The notes beneath the pieces are model-generated. The model saw nothing but the letters and a program-made list of their open reading frames with translations, did not search any database and had not been told where the DNA came from. Shown here piece after piece: positions 17,282-31,487 of a DNA stretch of 64,000 nt. Source of the stretch: Rhodopseudomonas boonkerdii (GTDB taxonomy: Bacteria; Pseudomonadota; Alphaproteobacteria; Rhizobiales; Xanthobacteraceae); contig NZ_CP036537.1 of NCBI RefSeq assembly GCF_021184025.1, positions 2,728,001 through 2,792,000 on the forward strand, written 5' to 3'. The translations under genes were made by a program, and so were the position numbers. Each line of letters begins with the position of its first letter. Position 1 is the first letter of the stretch.

Positions 17282-18445
17282 TCATGCCGCTGCTGCTTCG
17301 TTCTCGTCCTCGCGCAGGAAGTCGATCACCACCTTGACGATCGCCAGCACCGGCAGCGCCAGTGCGAGTCCCCACACGCCGAACACCACGCCGAGCGTGA
17401 TCTGGAATGCAAACAGGGTTGCCGGCGGAATATCCAGCGCCTGCCGCTGCAGGATCGGCGTCAGGATGTAGCTCTCCAGCGCATGCACGGCCATGAACAG
17501 CACGAATGCCGACGCGCCGGCGATCCAGCCCGAGGCGAGGCTGGCCAGCACCACGATGAGGCCGCCGAGGATGGCACCGACGGTCGGAATGAAAGCAAGC
17601 AGGCCAGCCTGCACGCCGAGAATGAACGCGCTGGGAATCCCGATCAGCTTGAGCCCGATCCAGGTCACGCCGCCAACGGCCACCATGGTGATCATCTGCG
17701 CGATCAGCCAGCGCTGCAGCGTGTCGCTGATGCGATCAACGACGATTGTCACCGGCCCCCGGCGTCTTTTTGGCGTCAATCGCAGCAGACCGCTGCGATA
17801 GACGCTCGGCTGCGCCGCAAAAGCGAGGCCAAGAAACAGCACGATGAAGAAATTGCCGACGGCGCCGACCGTGCCGAGCAGGATCTTCAGTGTCTGCGTC
17901 ACGATGGCGCCGCCCGATGAGGCGATCGTCCCCGCGCTCGGCAGGTTGCTGGTGCGTGGGATCGGTGCAGTGCTCGGCGTTACCGTGCCGGGGATTTCCG
18001 GCGCGGCCGTGTCCTTCGTTTCGTCCTTGGATGCATCGGACAGGATGCTGTTGAAGTCGAAGTAGCTGGTATCGACGCCGTGCTGCTCAAGATAGGTCTT
18101 CACGCTGACGACCTGCGACTTCAGTGTTCCCGACAGCGTCCTGGCCTGGCTGGCGATGGTGGCGCCGCCGAGATAAAGCAGGCCGCCCAGCATCGCGGCG
18201 AGCACCACGCAGACAAGTGCCAGCCGCAGCGGATGCGGGCCGCCCATGACACGGCCCGCGAGCTGCGTCAGCGCGTTGAGGGCGACGCCGAGCAGGATGC
18301 CGGCAAAGACCAGAAACAGCGTTGCGGAGAAGTACCAGGCGAACACGACGAAAATCGTGAAGGACACCGTGACGATGCCGCCTATGGAAATCGCCCAGGC
18401 GAGATCGCTGCGCGTTTGGACATTAGGGGCTTCGGTCACTGTCAA
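17282..18445 (-). CDS. AI-2E family transporter (UPF0118 permease)
   Basis: 387 residues with about eight membrane segments. Two N-terminal segments (about 17-35 and 38-58) and a third near 75-95 precede a polar periplasmic-like region with a Pro/Thr-rich stretch (about 120-190), which is longer than in most relatives. Five further segments follow, containing LQRWLIAQMITMVAVGG, LLAFIPTVGAILGG, VHALESYILTPILQRQAL and LPVLAIVKVVIDFL, the core of the family. Members are inner-membrane transporters, some being Na+/H+ antiporters; transport of autoinducer-2 is not supported by this sequence. Its 3' end abuts a family C repeat. Confidence 0.9.
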   Translation of the reverse strand: MTVTEAPNVQTRSDLAWAISIGGIVTVSFTIFVVFAWYFSATLFLVFAGILLGVALNALTQLAGRVMGGPHPLRLALVCVVLAAMLGGLLYLGGATIASQARTLSGTLKSQVVSVKTYLEQHGVDTSYFDFNSILSDASKDETKDTAAPEIPGTVTPSTAPIPRTSNLPSAGTIASSGGAIVTQTLKILLGTVGAVGNFFIVLFLGLAFAAQPSVYRSGLLRLTPKRRRGPVTIVVDRISDTLQRWLIAQMITMVAVGGVTWIGLKLIGIPSAFILGVQAGLLAFIPTVGAILGGLIVVLASLASGWIAGASAFVLFMAVHALESYILTPILQRQALDIPPATLFAFQITLGVVFGVWGLALALPVLAIVKVVIDFLREDENEAAAA

Positions 18446-18573
18446 TCCTTTGCACTCGAAACGGGCTCACTGTCCCGTCAATTGCGTCGGGGATCAAGGC
18501 ATATCGCCGTTGTGATCGGAGGTGAGGGGAACTGCACGACACGAGCGGGGTGGGTGCGCCTACATCCCTCAAC

Positions 18574-18603
18574 AAAAAAGGCGCTCCGTTGCCGGAGCGC
18601 CTT
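18574..18603 (-). terminator. Rho-independent terminator of glnA
   Basis: Read leftward: GGCGCTCCG (18601-18593 complement) pairs with CGGAGCGCC around a 4-base loop and is followed by six T. It lies 26 bases beyond the glnA stop. Confidence 0.9.
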
Positions 18604-18628
18604 GATTGTCGCCGATCGTTCGCGCCGA

Positions 18629-20038
18629 TCAGTACGAATAGTACATTTCGAATTCGACCGGGTGCGGGGTCATTTCGAAGCGCTCGACGTCCTGCATCTT
18701 CAATTCGATGTAAGCATCGATGAAGTCGTCGTCGAACACGCCGCCGGCCTTCAGGAACGCACGATCCTTGTCGAGGTTCTCGAGGGCTTCACGCAGCGAG
18801 CCACAAACGGTCGGGATCTGCTTCAGCTCTTCCTTCGGCAGGTCGTAGAGATCCTTGTCCATCGCCGGACCCGGATCGATCTTGTTCTTGATGCCGTCGA
18901 GGCCGGCCATCAGCATCGCCGCGAAAGCGAGATAGGGGTTCGCCATCGGGTCCGGGAAGCGGACTTCCACGCGCTTCGCCTTCGGCGAGGTCGTGAACGG
19001 GATGCGGCACGAGGCCGAGCGGTTGCGCGCGGAGTAGGCGAGCAGCACCGGCGCCTCGTAGCCCGGGACCAGACGCTTGTAGGAGTTGGTCGACGGGTTG
19101 GTGAAGGCGTTGATCGCCTTGGCGTGCTTGATGATGCCGCCGATATAGTGGAGGCAGGTTTCCGACAGGTCGGCATATTTGTTGCCGGCGAAAGTCGGCT
19201 TGCCGTCCTTCCAGATCGACTGGTGCACATGCATGCCCGAGCCGTTGTCGCCGAAGATTGGCTTTGGCATGAAGGTGGCGGTCTTGCCGTAGATATGCGC
19301 GACCTGATGGATGCAGTATTTGTAGACCTGCATCTGGTCGGCCATGTGGGTCAGCGTGTCGAACTTCATGCCGAGTTCGTGCTGGGCCGACGCCACTTCG
19401 TGGTGATGCTTCTCGACCTTGACGCCCATGCGCGCCATGGCGCCGAGCATTTCCGAGCGCATGTCCTGCAGCGAGTCCTGCGGCGGGACGGGGAAGTAGC
19501 CGCCCTTGTTGCGGACGCGGTGGCCGAGATTGCCGCTCTCATATTCGGTGTCCGAGTTCGTCGGCAGTTCCGACGAGTCGAGCTTGAAGCCGGTGTTGTA
19601 GGGCTGCGCCGAGAAGCGCACGTCGTCGAACACGAAGAATTCGGCTTCCGGACCGACGAACACGGTGTCACCCACGCCCATGGCCTTGACCTGGGCTTCC
19701 GCCTTCTTGGCGATGCCGCGCGGGTCGCGGTTATAGGGCTCGCCGGTGCCGGGATCGAGCACGTCGCAGGTGATGACCATGGTGGTCTCGGCGAAGAACG
19801 GATCGATCACCGCGGTGGCGGGATCGAGCATCAGGGTCATGTCGGACTCGTTGATCGCCTTCCAGCCGGCGATCGAGGAGCCGTCGAACATGGTGCCTTC
19901 GGCAAAGATGTCTTCGTCGATCATCGAGACGTCGAAGGTGACGTGCTGCCATTTGCCGCGCGGATCGGTGAAACGCAGATCGACGTATTTGACGTCGTTG
20001 TCCTTGATGGATTGCAGGACTTCTTTGGCGGTCGTCAT
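18629..20038 (-). CDS. glnA: Glutamine synthetase type I
   Basis: 469 residues, the normal GSI-beta length. Landmarks are [48 protein letters not shown] with metal-ligand Glu residues, [46 protein letters not shown] with the ammonium/ATP-site residues, [18 protein letters not shown] and the adenylylation loop [13 protein letters not shown] (Tyr398). It forms glutamine from glutamate, ammonia and ATP in the cytoplasm and should be switched off by AMP on Tyr398. It lies 339 bases downstream of glnB in the same direction. AGGGAAACCC precedes the ATG. Confidence 0.98.
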   Translation of the reverse strand: MTTAKEVLQSIKDNDVKYVDLRFTDPRGKWQHVTFDVSMIDEDIFAEGTMFDGSSIAGWKAINESDMTLMLDPATAVIDPFFAETTMVITCDVLDPGTGEPYNRDPRGIAKKAEAQVKAMGVGDTVFVGPEAEFFVFDDVRFSAQPYNTGFKLDSSELPTNSDTEYESGNLGHRVRNKGGYFPVPPQDSLQDMRSEMLGAMARMGVKVEKHHHEVASAQHELGMKFDTLTHMADQMQVYKYCIHQVAHIYGKTATFMPKPIFGDNGSGMHVHQSIWKDGKPTFAGNKYADLSETCLHYIGGIIKHAKAINAFTNPSTNSYKRLVPGYEAPVLLAYSARNRSASCRIPFTTSPKAKRVEVRFPDPMANPYLAFAAMLMAGLDGIKNKIDPGPAMDKDLYDLPKEELKQIPTVCGSLREALENLDKDRAFLKAGGVFDDDFIDAYIELKMQDVERFEMTPHPVEFEMYYSY

Positions 20039-20140
20039 GGGTTTCCCTACCTTTTTTGCGGGCTGAATTCCGGACGTAACAACGGCCTATGACGAGAGGG
20101 TCACAGGCTTATGTCTTCAACAACAAGGAGCGGCAACAAG

Positions 20141-20160
20141 AAGGCTGCCGAAGCAGCCTC
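20141..20160 (-). other. UUCG-tetraloop hairpin between glnB and glnA
   Basis: On the minus strand GAGGCTGC-TTCG-GCAGCCTT folds into an 8-pair stem with a stable UUCG loop. Only a weak T-rich tract (TCTTGTTG) follows, so it could be a leaky terminator or an mRNA-stabilising processing barrier setting glnB against glnA levels. Confidence 0.45.
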
Positions 20161-20258
20161 TTGCTGACGCCGCGAGACGTCGGAGAAATCGGATAGCATC
20201 GCCCTTGGAGAGCGTCCAGTCCGGCCGGTGAGCTTGCGCGCTGAGATTGCCGACAGGT

Positions 20259-20362
20259 GTCCCGGACGTGATGCGGTATGACGGCGTCTGTGCCGGTCCA
20301 CGCGCAGCGGCGTTGGCGGCGATGCGATCGCATCGCCTGACGCTGCAGCGCGTCCGGGACAG
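20259..20362. repeat. Palindromic repeat, family A copy 2
   Basis: GTCCCGGACG at the left is inverted at the right as CGTCCGGGAC. The interior contains GCGATGCGATCGCATCGC, itself palindromic. It lies 15 bases beyond the glnB stop. Confidence 0.75.
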
Positions 20363-20377
20363 GTGAAGGATGCGCGC

Positions 20378-21150
<773 letters not shown>

Positions 21151-22647
21151 ATGGAGCTCCTGACTACCGAGGAAATGGCCCGGGCCGACGCGCTGACGAT
21201 CGCCGACGGTACGCCAGGTTTTGAATTGATGCGGGCAGCCGGTCGCGCTGTCGCCGACGCGGCGAACGATCTCGCCGAGGAAGGGGCGATCCTGGTGGTT
21301 GCCGGTCGCGGCAACAATGGCGGCGACGGGTTTGTCGCGGCGGCGGAGCTGGCGGCGCAGGGACGGGACGTGTCGGTGGTCCTGCTCTGCGATCGCGCGA
21401 CGTTGAAGGGCGACGCTGCGCTCGCGGCGAAAGGGTGGAAAGGCGAGGTGCTGCCCTGCGATCCCTCGCTGATCGGATCACCCGCGCTGATTATCGATGC
21501 GCTGTTCGGCGCCGGGCTCGATCGTCCGGTGAAGGGCGATCCCAAGATCATGATCGATGCGATCAATGCGTCGGGTGTCCCCGTGCTGGCGGTCGATCTG
21601 CCGAGCGGGATCAACGGCAATTCCGGCGCTGTCATGGGTGCCGCCGTTCTGGCGACCGAGACCGTGACCTTTTTCCGTCCGAAGCCCGGTCACCTGCTGC
21701 TGCCCGGTCGCAGCTATTGCGGCAAGCTGCGGGTGATCGACATCGGCATCGACGACGGTGTTCTCGACCGGATCGGGCCGAAGGCGGCCGAAAACAACCC
21801 GGACCTCTGGGAGAGCGCGTTTCCGTTGCCGCGCGTCGACGGACACAAGTTCACCAAGGGGCACGCGGTGGTCGTCTCCGGCGACATCGCCGCGACGGGC
21901 GCAGCGCGGCTCTCCGCGCGGGCGGCGCTGCGGGGCGGAGCAGGGCTCGTTACGGTGGCGTCGCCACGCGATGCGCTGGCCGTCAATGCGGCGGCGCTGA
22001 CCGCGGTCATGGTGCGGCCGGTCGATACGGCGGAGGAGTTCGCTCCCCTGATCAGGGGGAAGGTGAATGCCTGCATTATCGGACCGGGCGCGGGGATTGG
22101 CGCGAAGACGCGTGGCCTCGTTGCGGCAGGTCTGGCGGCCAAACGACGGCTGGTGCTCGACGCGGATGCGCTGACCAGTTTTGCCGATGCGCCGGATCGG
22201 CTGTTCGACATGATCAAGGCTGAGCCTGAATCTGAGGTCGTTCTGACGCCGCATGAAGGCGAATTCTCGAGAATATTCAGCTCCTTGAATGAAGAACCTG
22301 AGATTCAATCGAAGCTTGAACGTGTAACGCTCGCGGCCAATCGATCAGGTGCGGTGGTCGTCCTGAAAGGGGCGGATACGGTGGTCTCGTCCCCCGATGG
22401 CCGTGCCGCCATCGCCTCCAATGCACCGCCATGGTTGGCGACGGCCGGTTCCGGGGACGTCCTGGCGGGGCTGATCGGCGCGTTTCTGGCGCAGGGCGTG
22501 CCGGCCTTCGAGGCGGCCTGCATCGGCGTCTGGATGCATGGCGAGGCCGGCAGCGAGGCCGGGCCGGGGCTGATCGCGGAAGATCTGCCGGAGGTGATGC
22601 CGGCGGTGTTCCGGCGGCTTTATGACCGGCTTGGGATTCCCTACTGA
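21151..22647 (+). CDS. nnr: Bifunctional NAD(P)H-hydrate epimerase/ADP-dependent dehydratase
   Basis: 498 residues from ATG at 21151; an in-frame ATG at 21082 adds residues outside the family. The N-terminal epimerase domain (about 1-215) contains MELLTTEEMARADALTI, VVAGRGNNGGDGFVAA, DALFGAGLDRPVKG and DLPSGINGNSGAV. The C-terminal dehydratase domain (about 230-490) contains HKFTKGHAVVVSG, AALRGGAGLVTVASP, GPGAGIG, LDADALTSF, VLTPHEGEFSRIF and TAGSGDVLAGLIGAFLAQG. Together they repair hydrated NADH/NADPH in the cytoplasm. Divergent from glnB and convergent with the SufI-like gene, stops 2 bases apart. Confidence 0.95.
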   Translation: MELLTTEEMARADALTIADGTPGFELMRAAGRAVADAANDLAEEGAILVVAGRGNNGGDGFVAAAELAAQGRDVSVVLLCDRATLKGDAALAAKGWKGEVLPCDPSLIGSPALIIDALFGAGLDRPVKGDPKIMIDAINASGVPVLAVDLPSGINGNSGAVMGAAVLATETVTFFRPKPGHLLLPGRSYCGKLRVIDIGIDDGVLDRIGPKAAENNPDLWESAFPLPRVDGHKFTKGHAVVVSGDIAATGAARLSARAALRGGAGLVTVASPRDALAVNAAALTAVMVRPVDTAEEFAPLIRGKVNACIIGPGAGIGAKTRGLVAAGLAAKRRLVLDADALTSFADAPDRLFDMIKAEPESEVVLTPHEGEFSRIFSSLNEEPEIQSKLERVTLAANRSGAVVVLKGADTVVSSPDGRAAIASNAPPWLATAGSGDVLAGLIGAFLAQGVPAFEAACIGVWMHGEAGSEAGPGLIAEDLPEVMPAVFRRLYDRLGIPY

Positions 22648-22649
22648 GC

Positions 22650-23966
22650 TCAGCCGACCTCGTACCAGCGTACAAGGCGCGGAGCCGCCCATTCGGCGAC
22701 GAAGGATTCGATCAACCAGCGGCCGGGATTGCGGGCGGTGAAGGCGATGCGCTGGGTCTGGCCGGGGTCGAGGGCCAGCGTGTCGAGCCAGAACGGTTTC
22801 CAGCCATCGTCGAGCCTGTCGAGCAGCCGGAAGTGGTGGCCGTGCATCTGCAGGATGACGGGACCAGCCGCCTTGTTAGCCAGAGTGAGAACCACCGGGC
22901 GTCCGGACCTGGCCTTGAAGGCCGGTGCCGTGGATGGGCCGAGGTCGAGCGGCCTGAGCCAACCGGTATCGGATGTGCCGATGGCAAGGTCGGCGCGCGT
23001 CGCGCTCTTGAGGTCGATCTGGGCCGGCAGGTCGTTGGCCGGCAGCGCGGGAGCGGCTGCGAGCGGCGCGGCGCGCAGCGGCGGATCCTTCAGCGTCACC
23101 AGCTGGCCGATGCGGCGGATGTCCTTGCCGTCGTGGAGTAGGATCGCCGTGACGGTTCCGGCGGCTTTGACGGTGTCGAGGAAGACATCGATGCGGGTGC
23201 CGGGCGCCAGCACGACCTGGTTGTTGCGCGCCGGGAACGGTTCCGCAGGCTGGCCGTCGATGGCCATCACGCGAACGTCCTGGTCTTCAAATTTTATAGC
23301 AATGACAGATCGTTGGCAGCCATTGATGAGACGGAGCCTGAGCCGTTCATTGGTCTTGACCGGAATGTCGTGGACCGCCTTGCGGTTGGCCAGAAACATC
23401 ACCGCCGCGTCCTTGGGATCGACGCCCGGCGCCAGCAGCTTGCCGTCCGGCGCGATGCGGAAATCCTCGATCAGCAGCACTTCGTCGCGATCGACCTCGA
23501 GCGGATCTGTCTCCTGCACCACCATGCTGCGGACTTGCGACGGCAATGGCGCCCCGTCACCCAGCAGCCGCATATCCACATAGGACGTGCCGGCGCTGCG
23601 CATCGTCAGCTTGAACGCATCCCGGGCGCCGGTGCCGATCGGCTTGCGGTCAAGCAGCGGCGCGATGCCCGAAACGGCATTGATGCCGCGGCAGTTGAGC
23701 ACAATGGGGCCGGGGAGCTGATTGACGATCTGAACGTCGATCTCGTCGCCGCGATTGAACCGCAAGGGTCCCTTCTGGGCGCTGTGCAGGGTTCCTGCCT
23801 CGGAGCTGGTTCCGGGACGAACGATCAGCGGGCCGGATTTCGCCTGCAATTCCAGAGCGGTAACTGCCTGGGCGAAAGTCGTTTGCGGCAGCAGCGGGGC
23901 GAGCAGGGCGCTGCCGGCGCCTGCCAGCAAGGTGCGACGGGTGAGGGCAAGAGGGCTGTTCGTCAT
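22650..23966 (-). CDS. Multicopper oxidase-fold exported protein without copper ligands (SufI/FtsP-like)
   Basis: 438 residues from ATG at 23966 (GGAA 8 bases upstream). A Tat signal is clear: TRRTLLAGAGSALLAPLLP (9-27) with twin Arg, cleavage probably after TTFAQ-like residues near 32. Three cupredoxin domains follow. In true multicopper oxidases His pairs bind copper; here NCRGIN (91-96) stands where HWHG is expected, YVDMRLLGD (129-137) where WYHSH is expected, and LIESFVAEW (418-426) where HCHxxxH is expected. Only MHGHHF (374-379) keeps His. It therefore resembles SufI/FtsP, a periplasmic cell-division protein of this fold that binds no copper. Exact role unknown. Confidence 0.8.
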   Translation of the reverse strand: MTNSPLALTRRTLLAGAGSALLAPLLPQTTFAQAVTALELQAKSGPLIVRPGTSSEAGTLHSAQKGPLRFNRGDEIDVQIVNQLPGPIVLNCRGINAVSGIAPLLDRKPIGTGARDAFKLTMRSAGTSYVDMRLLGDGAPLPSQVRSMVVQETDPLEVDRDEVLLIEDFRIAPDGKLLAPGVDPKDAAVMFLANRKAVHDIPVKTNERLRLRLINGCQRSVIAIKFEDQDVRVMAIDGQPAEPFPARNNQVVLAPGTRIDVFLDTVKAAGTVTAILLHDGKDIRRIGQLVTLKDPPLRAAPLAAAPALPANDLPAQIDLKSATRADLAIGTSDTGWLRPLDLGPSTAPAFKARSGRPVVLTLANKAAGPVILQMHGHHFRLLDRLDDGWKPFWLDTLALDPGQTQRIAFTARNPGRWLIESFVAEWAAPRLVRWYEVG

Positions 23967-24116
23967 GCGGAAATTCCGACCATTTCCCGGCGCGAAAGTC
24001 CAGTTGCGGCCGGTGCGGCAAGTGGCCTCCCGCCGGCCCATTTTTTTGCTGCGAATTGTCGTCTGCGTGTTATAAGCCCGCCGCTCGCGACATCGCGGCC
24101 GGACATGATGTTTTCT

Positions 24117-24201
<85 letters not shown>

Positions 24202-24373
24202 ACAAGCGCAAACGGCGTTTGACCATGATGATTTCCGGATTCGCATCCGCGAGGGGTTTGCCTCCGCGAAGGCGGATCGGCACTACCATCGGCGCAGGCT
24301 TTCCGGTCGCGCGTCGGACCAATTTGACACTGTTCGGCCGATGGCCGGACGAAGCGGGAAGAAGATTGACGCC

Positions 24374-25729
24374 ATGCAGGTGAATGAGACCGTCTCCGAC
24401 GGATTGAAGCGCGAATTCCAGATCAGCGTTCCGGCTGCCGACATCGAAGCCAAGGTCGATGCGCGCCTCGAGGACCTGAAGGGCAAGGTCAAGCTCAACG
24501 GCTTCCGTCCGGGCAAGGTTCCGGCCGGCCATCTGAAGCGCCTCTATGGCCGCTCGGTTGCCGCCGAGACCGTGGACGAACTGATCCGCACCACCAACAC
24601 CCAGATCTTCACCGAGCGTAATCTCAAGCTCGCCACCGAGCCGAAGATCACCATGCCGACCGAAGAGAAGGAAGTGGAAGACATCCTCTCCGGCAAGGCC
24701 GACCTGAAATACTCGGTGGCCGTCGAGATCGTGCCGCCGATCGAGCTCGCCGACTTCAAGAGCTTCGAAGTCGAGAAGCCGGTCGCTGAGGTCAGCGATG
24801 CCGACGTGGACGAGTCGATCAAGCGCGTCGCCGACGCCAATCGCTCGTTTAACGAAAAGGCTGACGGCGCGAAGGCCGAGTCCGGCGACCGCGTGGTCGT
24901 GAACTTCAAGGGCACCATCGACGGAACCGCTTTCGAAGGCGGCACCGGCGAGGACATTCCGGTCCAGATCGGCTCCAACACCTTCATTCCCGGCTTCGAG
25001 GATCAGCTGATCGGAATCGCCAAGGGCGAGACCCGGACGCTCAAGGTGACGTTCCCGACCAATTACGCCAGCGAGACGCTAGCCGGTAAGGCTGCGGAAT
25101 TCGAAACCACCGCTACCAAGGTGGAAGCGCCCGTCGATACCGTGATCGACGACGAGTTCGCCAAGTCGCTTGGCCTCGAATCGCTCGACAAGCTGAAGGA
25201 AGCTGCGCGCGAGCGTCTGGTTGCCGAATTCGCCGGCGCGACCCGCCAGCGCGTAAAGCGTCATCTGCTCGATCGTCTCGACGAGACCCACAAGTTCGAT
25301 GCTCCGCCGTCGCTGATCGACGAGGAGTTCAAGCTGATGTGGAATTCGATCCAGCAGGAGATGGCGTCCTCGGGCAAGACTTTTGCCGACGAGAACACGA
25401 CGGAAGAAGCTGCCCAGGAAGAGTATCGCAAGATCGCCGACCGCCGCGTGCGTCTCGGTCTCGTGCTCTCCGAGATCGGCGAGAAGAACAAGATTTCCGT
25501 TACCGATGACGAAATCAGCCGCGCCGTGATCGAGCGTGCCCGCTCCATGCCGGGCCGCGAGAAGGAAGTCTGGGACTTCTACCGCAACAACCCGCAGGCG
25601 CTCGCTCAGCTGCGCGCACCGATCTACGAGGACAAGGTCGTCGACTTCATCCTCGAACTCGCCAAGGTCACCGAGAAGAAGGTGTCCAAGGAAGATCTGT
25701 ACAAGGACGAGGACGAGAAGGCGGCCTGA
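24374..25729 (+). CDS. tig: Trigger factor (ribosome-associated chaperone and peptidyl-prolyl isomerase)
   Basis: 451 residues from ATG at 24374; longer in-frame starts run into tRNA-Leu and are rejected. The N-terminal ribosome-binding domain has the signature [17 protein letters not shown] (about 42-58). The FKBP-type isomerase domain (about 165-250) contains [20 protein letters not shown] and [16 protein letters not shown]. The C-terminal helical chaperone arms (about 260-435) include VKRHLLDRL. The tail is rich in Lys/Glu. It binds nascent chains at the exit tunnel. First gene of the conserved tig-clpP-clpX-lon block, with its own terminator. Confidence 0.97.
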   Translation: MQVNETVSDGLKREFQISVPAADIEAKVDARLEDLKGKVKLNGFRPGKVPAGHLKRLYGRSVAAETVDELIRTTNTQIFTERNLKLATEPKITMPTEEKEVEDILSGKADLKYSVAVEIVPPIELADFKSFEVEKPVAEVSDADVDESIKRVADANRSFNEKADGAKAESGDRVVVNFKGTIDGTAFEGGTGEDIPVQIGSNTFIPGFEDQLIGIAKGETRTLKVTFPTNYASETLAGKAAEFETTATKVEAPVDTVIDDEFAKSLGLESLDKLKEAARERLVAEFAGATRQRVKRHLLDRLDETHKFDAPPSLIDEEFKLMWNSIQQEMASSGKTFADENTTEEAAQEEYRKIADRRVRLGLVLSEIGEKNKISVTDDEISRAVIERARSMPGREKEVWDFYRNNPQALAQLRAPIYEDKVVDFILELAKVTEKKVSKEDLYKDEDEKAA

Positions 25730-25740
25730 GCCTTCTCTGT

Positions 25741-25853
25741 CCCTCATGGTGAGGAGGCGCGACGCGCCGTCTCGAACCATGAGATGTCGGAGCTCCGAGC
25801 GTCCGGCCATCCTTCGAGACGCGCGCGGTAGGCGCGCTCCTCAGGATGAGGGC
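25741..25853. repeat. Palindromic repeat, family B copy 3
   Basis: Starts CCTCATGGTGAGGAG and ends CTCCTCAGGATGAGGG, with TCTCGAACCATGAGATGTCGG inside, shared exactly with the copy at 12498. It lies 11 bases after the tig stop, before the terminator. Confidence 0.85.
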
Positions 25854-25882
25854 GGGGGGGCTCTTTAGAACCTTCTAATCGG

Positions 25883-25915
25883 AACGCCGGCTGGTCCCTT
25901 CAGCCGGCGTTTTCT
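25883..25915 (+). terminator. Rho-independent terminator of tig
   Basis: AACGCCGGCTG (25883-25893) pairs with CAGCCGGCGTT (25901-25911) around a 7-base loop and runs into TTTT-CT. Eleven uninterrupted pairs. Confidence 0.9.
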
Positions 25916-26131
25916 CATTAAGGATACCGTCCGAATCAAGCCGCGGCCGTGCTCCATCGCTTTGCGATGGCCGCCAGAATCGGCTTGAACTGAGGGGGAG
26001 GGCGACGATCTGGCCTCTGGTCTTGTTGTTGCCCGATTGGCTCATATCTGTGGGCTCTTGTCTGACTTTCCTGCATCACGGGACATTCGCGCATTCCCGC
26101 CGCTTGTCTCCTCCGAACCTCTGGGTGCTTC
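25916..26131 (+). other. clpP upstream region
   Basis: After the tig terminator there is no gene up to clpP. CTTGTT (26022-26027) and CATATCT (26043-26049), 15 bases apart, loosely resemble a heat-shock sigma-32 promoter. The match is weak and offered only as a candidate. Confidence 0.3.
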
Positions 26132-26767
26132 ATGCGCGATCCGATCGAAACCTATATGAACCTCGTTCCGATGGTGGTCGAGCAGACCAACCGGGGCGAG
26201 CGGGCATACGACATCTTCTCGCGCCTGCTGAAGGAGCGCATCATCTTCGTGACCGGTCCGGTGGAAGACGGCATGTCGACGCTGATCGTCGCGCAGCTGC
26301 TGTTCCTGGAAGCGGAAAATCCGAAGAAGGAAATCTCGATGTACATCAATTCGCCGGGTGGCGTGGTGACGTCGGGCCTGGCGATTTATGATACGATGCA
26401 GTTCATCCGCCCGCCGGTCTCCACGCTGTGCACCGGTCAGGCTGCGTCGATGGGGTCGCTGCTGCTGGCCGCCGGCGAGAAGGACATGCGCTTCGCGCTG
26501 CCCAACGCCCGCGTCATGGTTCACCAGCCTTCAGGCGGTTTCCAGGGCCAGGCCACCGACATCCTGATCCATGCCAAGGAAGTCGAGAGCCTGAAGCGCC
26601 GGCTCAACGAGATTTATGTGAAGCACACCGGCCGGCCCTACGAAGACATCCACAACGCGCTCGAGCGCGATAACTTCATGACCGCCGATCAGGCGCGCGA
26701 TTTCGGGTTGATCGACAAGGTGATCGACAAGCGCGCCGAGGAAGCGACGCCCGCCAAGCCCGCCTAG
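26132..26767 (+). CDS. clpP: ATP-dependent Clp protease proteolytic subunit
   Basis: 211 residues. The Ser-protease motifs are intact: [16 protein letters not shown] (nucleophile Ser near 106) and [17 protein letters not shown] (His near 131), with the Asp in the DFGLIDKV region. [15 protein letters not shown] ([17 protein letters not shown]) begins the fold. Fourteen subunits form the barrel that degrades proteins unfolded by ClpX or ClpA. clpX follows after 448 bases. Confidence 0.97.
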   Translation: MRDPIETYMNLVPMVVEQTNRGERAYDIFSRLLKERIIFVTGPVEDGMSTLIVAQLLFLEAENPKKEISMYINSPGGVVTSGLAIYDTMQFIRPPVSTLCTGQAASMGSLLLAAGEKDMRFALPNARVMVHQPSGGFQGQATDILIHAKEVESLKRRLNEIYVKHTGRPYEDIHNALERDNFMTADQARDFGLIDKVIDKRAEEATPAKPA

Positions 26768-27215
26768 GCGGAACAGGTCGGCAACATCAACAATGCCGGA
26801 TCGCAGGCGCGGCCCGGCATAGCCTCCACGATATGAGGCGACCGATTTCAGAATGTCCCTTATCGGTACTCTGTGCCGATGCCCGGACACGAAAGTTCCG
26901 CTTTCGTACACGCCGGGCGCCTGTTATTCGCGATTGCCCTCCGAATTGTCCGGAGCACTCGCGCGGCGCGAGCAAATCGCGTAATCGTCATAACGGGTGA
27001 TCGCTGTGCCGATTAGCGAATTCTTGAACATCGGCTGCCAGCATGGTTCGCTAGTGCGGATCGATTAGTATCGCGGAGATTCGATTTGGCCGCGGATTCG
27101 AGCGGCGATTTGGAACAAGGTCTTTTTTGGTACGGGAATTGCTCTATCTACGGGATATGACCCTGGAAGGGAGCGGACCGATCGAACGAAGATCGAACGG
27201 CGGACGGAGATAGGA
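26768..27215 (+). other. clpP-clpX intergenic region
   Basis: 448 bases without a convincing gene. It includes CCCGGACACGAAAG...CTTTCGTACACGCCGGG as an imperfect dyad (26882-26919), possibly a clpP terminator or processing hairpin, and AT-richer sequence (27060-27170) that probably holds a separate clpX promoter. No box is strong enough to call. Confidence 0.4.
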
Positions 27216-28490
<1,275 letters not shown>

Positions 28491-28519
28491 TCGGGCCGCG
28501 CGAAAGATCAGTGCGAGAC

Positions 28520-28549
28520 ACGGCTGCCGGGTATCCGGCGGCCGTTTTT
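28520..28549 (+). terminator. Rho-independent terminator of clpX
   Basis: CGGCTGCCGG (28521-28530) pairs with CCGGCGGCCG around GTAT with one G-T pair and is followed by five T. It starts 30 bases after the clpX stop. Confidence 0.88.
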
Positions 28550-28562
28550 CGTTGCGACGGTT

Positions 28563-28667
28563 CTTGTCCCGGACGCGACGCGGCGCGAGTGCCGTCCCAC
28601 TGAGCCGGGACCGTATCGGGTGCCGGCGTTTGCGGCGGTCCCGGTTCAGCGGATGCACCGGGACAAG
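28563..28667. repeat. Palindromic repeat, family A copy 3 (perfect 10-base ends)
   Basis: CTTGTCCCGG (28563-28572) is exactly inverted as CCGGGACAAG (28658-28667). GCCGGGACCG and GCGGTCCCGG inside are also inverted. It lies directly after the clpX terminator. Confidence 0.8.
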
Positions 28668-28914
28668 TGGATGATTCCGTAAACCGCCTTTGTTCATAGG
28701 TGTTTCCGTCACTTGACACCCCCCCAAGCCATAGCCACCTAATGACGGCGGCGAACACAAAATCTCCCTCTAGATTCGCCATAACTCTCCGGACAAGTAG
28801 AGCCTTTCGGACCTTCCAAGTTCTAACGGCCGAGCAAAGACGGAAATCGCACCTTGTGGTGGTTGCGTCATTCTGCGGACCGCGTGCAAGGGGGCAAAGC
28901 AAAAGGAACAGGCC
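28668..28914 (+). other. lon upstream region
   Basis: 247 bases without a gene between the family A repeat and lon. TTGACA at 28713-28718 is a candidate -35 element, but no good -10 box lies at 16-18 bases (CACCTA at 17, CCTAAT at 20). The total clpX-lon gap is 424 bases. Confidence 0.35.
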
Positions 28915-31338
<2,424 letters not shown>

Positions 31339-31361
31339 GCGTCAACCCGATAAACGACATC

Positions 31362-31395
31362 AGCGGCGTCCTTCGGGGCGCCGCTTTTGTTTTGA
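31362..31395 (+). terminator. Rho-independent terminator of lon
   Basis: AGCGGCGTCC (31362-31371), loop TTCG, GGGGCGCCGCT (31375-31385), then TTTGTTTT. Ten pairs closed by a stable CUUCGG tetraloop. Confidence 0.92.
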
Positions 31396-31487
31396 GGCCA
31401 TGGCATCGCCCGATGACGTGAGCTTGATCGGGCCGTGCCTGTCGATCGGCAAGTTGCGATGCTAGGCTCGGCTATGGAAAGATTGCG

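Larger units (their letters stand above)
20039..20377. other. glnB-glnA intercistronic region
   Basis: 339 bases without a gene. It holds a family A repeat (20259-20362) and a strong hairpin (20141-20160). I see no clear sigma-70 promoter for glnA, though one cannot be excluded. Confidence 0.6.
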
